DNA from: Microbacteriaceae bacterium
GTDB lineage: Bacteria; Actinomycetota; Actinomycetes; Actinomycetales; Microbacteriaceae
Reading direction: 5' to 3'
Assembly: GCA_012511645.1 (NCBI GenBank)
Contig: JAAZFP010000133.1
Coordinates: 1-5,208, forward strand
Length of the DNA: 5,208 nt
Below are positions 5,182 to 5,208 of this stretch, one piece after another (the first letter of the stretch is position 1; each line of letters starts with the position of its first letter). A program made the position numbers and the translations under genes. A model generated the notes under the pieces. It had not been told where the DNA came from. It did no database searches and saw only the letters and a list, made by a program, of their open reading frames with translations.

Positions 5182-5208
5182 TCTGGCTCTCCTTGAGGTG
5201 TTGTGGAG

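Noticed and set aside
1..5208. CRISPR array, insertion sequence, tRNA/rRNA gene or defence system
   Set aside because: Nothing regular enough for CRISPR repeats, no transposase motif or terminal repeats, and no tRNA or rRNA signature was seen. Apart from the acyltransferase the content is core translation and transcription genes.

Overview
The window looks like a chromosomal segment of a high-GC actinobacterium, most likely Micrococcales and perhaps Microbacteriaceae. The evidence is the GC-rich codon use, the actinobacterial style of the ribosomal proteins (for example L17 with a long acidic Ala/Glu tail), and the gene order rpsM-rpsK-rpoA-rplQ with no rpsD between rpsK and rpoA. The genus cannot be fixed from the sequence alone.

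Layout. On the minus strand, read from the right edge leftward, lie rpsM (S13), rpsK (S11), rpoA (RNA polymerase alpha) and rplQ (L17). This is the distal part of the ribosomal protein 'alpha' operon. It ends at a clear intrinsic terminator just past rplQ. A 1,968-bp plus-strand gene follows, converging on rplQ. It encodes a 655-residue membrane acyltransferase fused to an extracytoplasmic SGNH esterase/transferase domain (OatA/OafA-like). At the left edge is the 5' part of truA (tRNA pseudouridine synthase A), on the minus strand and cut by the window boundary. truA usually follows rplQ directly in actinobacteria, so here the acyltransferase gene sits between the two as an opposed insertion. 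truA and the acyltransferase diverge from only 41 bp of DNA, which holds a near-symmetric sequence that can be read as a -10 box on both strands.

How the genes relate. The four minus-strand genes supply two 30S proteins, one 50S protein and the RNA polymerase assembly subunit. All four have good Shine-Dalgarno sequences, and rpoA starts at GTG. truA modifies tRNA and belongs to the same translation theme. The acyltransferase is functionally unrelated and probably modifies a cell-envelope polymer.

The most unusual non-coding signal is the 151-bp rpsK-rpoA spacer, the place where many actinobacteria carry rpsD. On the transcript strand it contains two mutually exclusive perfect pairings (8 bp and 10 bp), starting about 10 nt after the rpsK stop, plus an apical hairpin. 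This resembles an attenuator or RNA-processing element. Otherwise the window is ordinary core genome. I see no CRISPR array, insertion sequence, tRNA or rRNA.
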